The translations under genes and the position numbers were made by a program. Shown here in pieces: positions 35,592 to 37,837 of a stretch of 37,837 bases of DNA. How positions within the stretch are numbered: the stretch's first letter is position 1; the number at the start of each line of letters is the position of its first letter. The notes under the pieces were generated by a model. It worked only from the letters and a program-made list of their open reading frames with translations. It had not been told where the DNA came from and ran no database searches. The stretch is from NCBI GenBank assembly GCA_017308495.1, contig JAFKES010000081.1:1-37837 (forward strand), read 5' to 3'. Origin of the DNA: Afipia sp. (lineage in GTDB: Bacteria > Pseudomonadota > Alphaproteobacteria > Rhizobiales > Xanthobacteraceae).

Positions 35592-35823
35592 ACGCCTGGC
35601 AATGCGACAACAACATCACGCACAATAGCGAACGTCATGCCTGCTTCATTGCGTCGGCATTGATCGCGCGATGATGGAACTTCGTATTCGTGAAATCCGC
35701 GCGGCGAAAATGCGTTCAAGTCAAGTCTAGGCAAACCGTTTTTATTTCGCCACGATTCACGCGCTGGAACCGGTTCCATGCGAAGCGCCCAACTGTGACT
35801 CCAATCAGTCCGAACCGTGGCCA

Positions 35824-35848
35824 GGAACCATATTGATGAACAGGTGTT
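35824..35848 (+). promoter_or_regulatory. EcfG-type general-stress promoter of otsA
   Basis: GGAAC (35824-35828), 16 bases, then TGTT (35845-35848): three of four bases match the CGTT -10. It lies 35 bases before the GTG start of otsA, a better leader length than at otsB. A perfect palindrome, GGAACCGGTTCC (35766-35777), lies further upstream but has no partner -10 at 16-17 bases on either strand. The rest of the 291-base gap after the GH15 gene shows no gene. Confidence 0.6.
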
Positions 35849-35882
35849 GGTTTTGCAAAGGCAAAGCCTTGGAGGGCACTCT

Positions 35883-37316
35883 GTGGATCTCGTCGTCGTT
35901 TCCAATCGCGTCGCTCGCGCAAAGGCAAATGAGCCGATGACAGGAGGGCTGGCAGCGGCGCTGCTGCCAGTAGTGGAGAAATCAGGTGCGATCTGGGTCG
36001 GCTCATCCGGCCGCGTGCGCGACAATGTCAGCCGCGATTCATTCGCGGAAATCGAATCGCTTGGCGCCGGCGCGCTGGCGCTGCTCGATCTGCCGGCGGC
36101 GCATTACGGCGGGTATTACGAAGGCTTCGCCAATTCGGCGCTGTGGCCGGCCCTGCATTCGCGCGCCGATCTCATTCAGGTCGCGCCGGGGGACTATCAG
36201 TCCTATCGCGAGGTCAATGCCTTCATGGCGCGGGCCCTGATGCGGTTCTGCAAGCCGGACACCATGCTCTGGATTCAGGACTATCATTTTCTCGCGCTCG
36301 GCGCGGAACTGCGCAAGCTCGGCATCCGCCATCCGATCGGTTTTTTCCTCCATACGCCGTGGCCGGTGCGCCGGATCATGTCGGGCGTGCCGCATCATCG
36401 CGATCTGGTCGAGGCGATGCTGTGTTACGATCTGATCGGTTTCCAGACCGAGGACGACTGCGAGAATTTCGCCGCGTATCTGCGCGCCGAGCTTGGCCTC
36501 GCCGTCGCGGACGGCGAGGTGGTCTCGCGTTTCGGCACGTCGCGCATCGCCACGTTCCCCATTGGTATCGATGTCGACGGCTTCGCGGCGCAGGCCCAGC
36601 GTGCGGCCTCCCACCCGGAGGTATCGCGCCTGCGCAAGAGCCTGCATGGCGAGCGCCTCGCCATCGGCGTCGATCGCGTCGATTATTCGAAGGGGCTGGT
36701 CAATCGCATCAGCGCCTTCGACCGGCTGTTCGAGATCGAGCCCGCGCTCAAGCGCGCCGTCTCGCTGTTGCAGATCGCCACGCCCTCGCGCGGCGGCATC
36801 GAGGCCTACAGCAATCTGCAGGACGCGCTGTCGCGGCAGGTCACCGAGGTCAACGGCCGCCATGGCGAAGTGGACTGGACGCCGATTCGCTATCTGAGCA
36901 AGGGCTTCAGCCAGACCGTGCTCGCGGGATTCTACCGCGCGGCGCAGGTTGGCGTGGTGACCCCGCTGCATGACGGCATGAACCTCGTCGCCAAGGAATA
37001 TGTCGCGGCCCAGAATCCGGTGGATCCCGGCGTTCTCGTGCTGTCGAAATTTGCCGGAGCCGCGAACGAGCTCGACGCCGCGCTGCTGGTCAATCCGCAC
37101 GACATCGACGGCATGGCGCGCGCCATCGCGATGGCGCTGGCGATGCCCGCCACCGAGCGGCGGATGCGTTGGGAGGCGATGATGGCCCGGCTGCGCGCCG
37201 GCACTATCCATCAGTGGTTCTCGGGTTTCACGGCGGCGCTGGAGGCGACCCGCGCGGCGGGGCGGCCGCCGGCCCTGGTGCGGCCGCTGCGCTCGCTGTC
37301 CGGTGCGGCCTGCTAG
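35883..37316 (+). CDS. otsA: Trehalose-6-phosphate synthase
   Basis: A 477-aa GT20 glycosyltransferase that joins UDP-glucose and glucose-6-phosphate into trehalose-6-phosphate. VDLVVVSNRVARA and MTGGLAAALLP form the N-terminal donor loop. WIQDYHFLALG, FFLHTPWPVRRIM, GVDRVDYSKGLVNRI and TPLHDGMNLVAKEYVA are all diagnostic. GTG 35883 with GGAGGG six bases upstream gives the normal family N-terminus; the in-frame 35817 start adds 22 residues without a match. With otsB it completes trehalose synthesis, a compatible solute made under salt, drying or heat stress. Confidence 0.96.
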   Translation: MDLVVVSNRVARAKANEPMTGGLAAALLPVVEKSGAIWVGSSGRVRDNVSRDSFAEIESLGAGALALLDLPAAHYGGYYEGFANSALWPALHSRADLIQVAPGDYQSYREVNAFMARALMRFCKPDTMLWIQDYHFLALGAELRKLGIRHPIGFFLHTPWPVRRIMSGVPHHRDLVEAMLCYDLIGFQTEDDCENFAAYLRAELGLAVADGEVVSRFGTSRIATFPIGIDVDGFAAQAQRAASHPEVSRLRKSLHGERLAIGVDRVDYSKGLVNRISAFDRLFEIEPALKRAVSLLQIATPSRGGIEAYSNLQDALSRQVTEVNGRHGEVDWTPIRYLSKGFSQTVLAGFYRAAQVGVVTPLHDGMNLVAKEYVAAQNPVDPGVLVLSKFAGAANELDAALLVNPHDIDGMARAIAMALAMPATERRMRWEAMMARLRAGTIHQWFSGFTAALEATRAAGRPPALVRPLRSLSGAAC

Positions 37317-37461
37317 TCCGGCACGGCGCAGGCATCAGGTCGGGGCAGCGATCCCACGGGGCATTAAATAGAGGCGTCGATTCAATATCTTGCGGAATAT
37401 TTGCCATCCGAGCTTGCGCTCTCTTGCAAAATCGCGCCGGCACCGTCATGACAGGCGCGCT

Positions 37462-37551
37462 GGAGAGGTGGCCGAGTGGTTGAAGGCGCACGCCTGGAAA
37501 GTGTGTATACGGGAAACCGTATCGCGGGTTCGAATCCCGCTCTCTCCGCCA
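37462..37551 (+). tRNA. tRNA-Ser (anticodon GGA)
   Basis: A 90-base tRNA including an encoded CCA. The acceptor stem GGAGAGG pairs with TCTCTCC (one G-U), the anticodon stem-loop is CACGC-CTGGAAA-GTGTG with GGA at the anticodon, and the long variable arm and T arm (GCGGG-TTCGAAT-CCCGC) are those of a serine tRNA. It reads UCC/UCU codons. The 145-base gap before it holds no gene. Confidence 0.97.
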
Positions 37552-37621
37552 GCTTCCCGATCTCACGTCCTCAATCGCCGCTGTCGAACGCGCAGGCCAA
37601 GCGCGGCGGGCCTCGGTGCAG

Positions 37622-37837
37622 TCAGAGGCATCCGCTCCGTTGCTGCGCCGCGTCTGCGTCGAGAACATGCCGGGCAATCAGCTGCGCGACCTGTTCGGCA
37701 TGTGTCGCGATCATGAAATGTGCGGCACCCGCGATCGATGCCGCCGTCGCCCGCGGCAGCGCCTTGCCGAGCAAGGCGTTGGCGCGCTGAACCGAGCGAT
37801 GGCTGACGCCGCCCCAGGCAATGAGCGCGGGAATATC
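37622..37837 (-). CDS. Alpha/beta hydrolase, C-terminal fragment (5' end beyond window)
   Basis: The minus strand is open from the window end for 71 codons to a TGA at 37622-37624. The product reads IPALIAWGGVSHRSVQRANALLG ... IAGAAHFMIATHAEQVAQLIARHV, the usual C-terminal pattern of alpha/beta-fold hydrolases with the catalytic histidine in AAHF. The nucleophile and start are outside the window, so the substrate cannot be judged. Confidence 0.75.
   Translation of the reverse strand, partial: DIPALIAWGGVSHRSVQRANALLGKALPRATAASIAGAAHFMIATHAEQVAQLIARHVLDADAAQQRSGCL

Noticed and set aside
35766-35777. GGAACCGGTTCC as an EcfG promoter
   Set aside because: GGAAC is present on both strands but no GTT element lies 16-17 bases away in either direction; it is only a palindrome.
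37462-37551. tRNA-Ser as an attachment site of a genomic island
   Set aside because: No integrase and no repeat of the tRNA 3' end was noticed in the window.

Overview
The window is about 38 kb of GC-rich, densely packed chromosome. The best guess for the host is an alphaproteobacterium of the Bradyrhizobium/Rhodopseudomonas/Afipia group (Hyphomicrobiales, Nitrobacteraceae). The reasons are the long isocitrate lyase, two EcfG-type general-stress promoters (GGAAC-N16-NGTT) at the trehalose genes, a FixK-type box, several Liv-type amino-acid/amide transporters, and form II coxSLM genes. No insertion sequence, integrase, phage gene or CRISPR array was seen. The first and last genes are cut by the window edges.

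Region 1 (1-7051) is a catabolic island. It holds the two ATPases of a Liv-type importer, a GntR/FCD repressor, and a divergent operon of a soluble fumarate-reductase-like flavoprotein, a stand-alone [2Fe-2S] protein, a 7Fe ferredoxin, a creatininase-family protein and an FprA-type NADPH:ferredoxin reductase. Together these look like a self-contained electron chain (NADPH to FprA to ferredoxin to [2Fe-2S] to flavoprotein) joined to an amidohydrolase-fold protein and an importer. The substrate is unknown, and this is one of the two strongest candidates for an undescribed system. Region 2 (7075-12640) has an Lrp/AsnC regulator divergent from a class V aminotransferase, then a D-alanine catabolic operon (alr/dadX-dadA-RidA) with its own divergent Lrp regulator.

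Region 3 (12666-15935) is isocitrate lyase (aceA) with a divergent acyl-CoA-type ScfR/PrpR-family regulator and palindromic sites between them. Region 4 (16045-23217) is a complete LivKHMGF importer in one strand-wise run with an AllA-like ureidoglycolate lyase, a PuuE-like polysaccharide-deacetylase-fold hydrolase and an asparaginase-family amidohydrolase. This looks like a nitrogen-scavenging operon for a ureide or amide. A small cytochrome c with an upstream FNR/FixK-type box follows (23235-23632).

Region 5 (23967-28505) is a lasso-peptide biosynthetic cluster: a 37-residue precursor, the asparagine-synthetase-like cyclase, the B2 transglutaminase-like leader protease, the B1 PqqD-like leader-binding protein and an ABC exporter. 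The genes are in mixed orientation. The precursor has a single acidic residue, which forces a non-glycine core N-terminus. This is the other main discovery candidate.

Region 6 (28751-32490) is a form II coxSLM molybdenum hydroxylase operon ending in a terminator. Region 7 (32728-37316) holds trehalose genes: otsB with a GH15 hydrolase, and otsA, each unit with its own EcfG-like promoter. The window ends with a tRNA-Ser(GGA) and the 3' end of an alpha/beta hydrolase on the minus strand.
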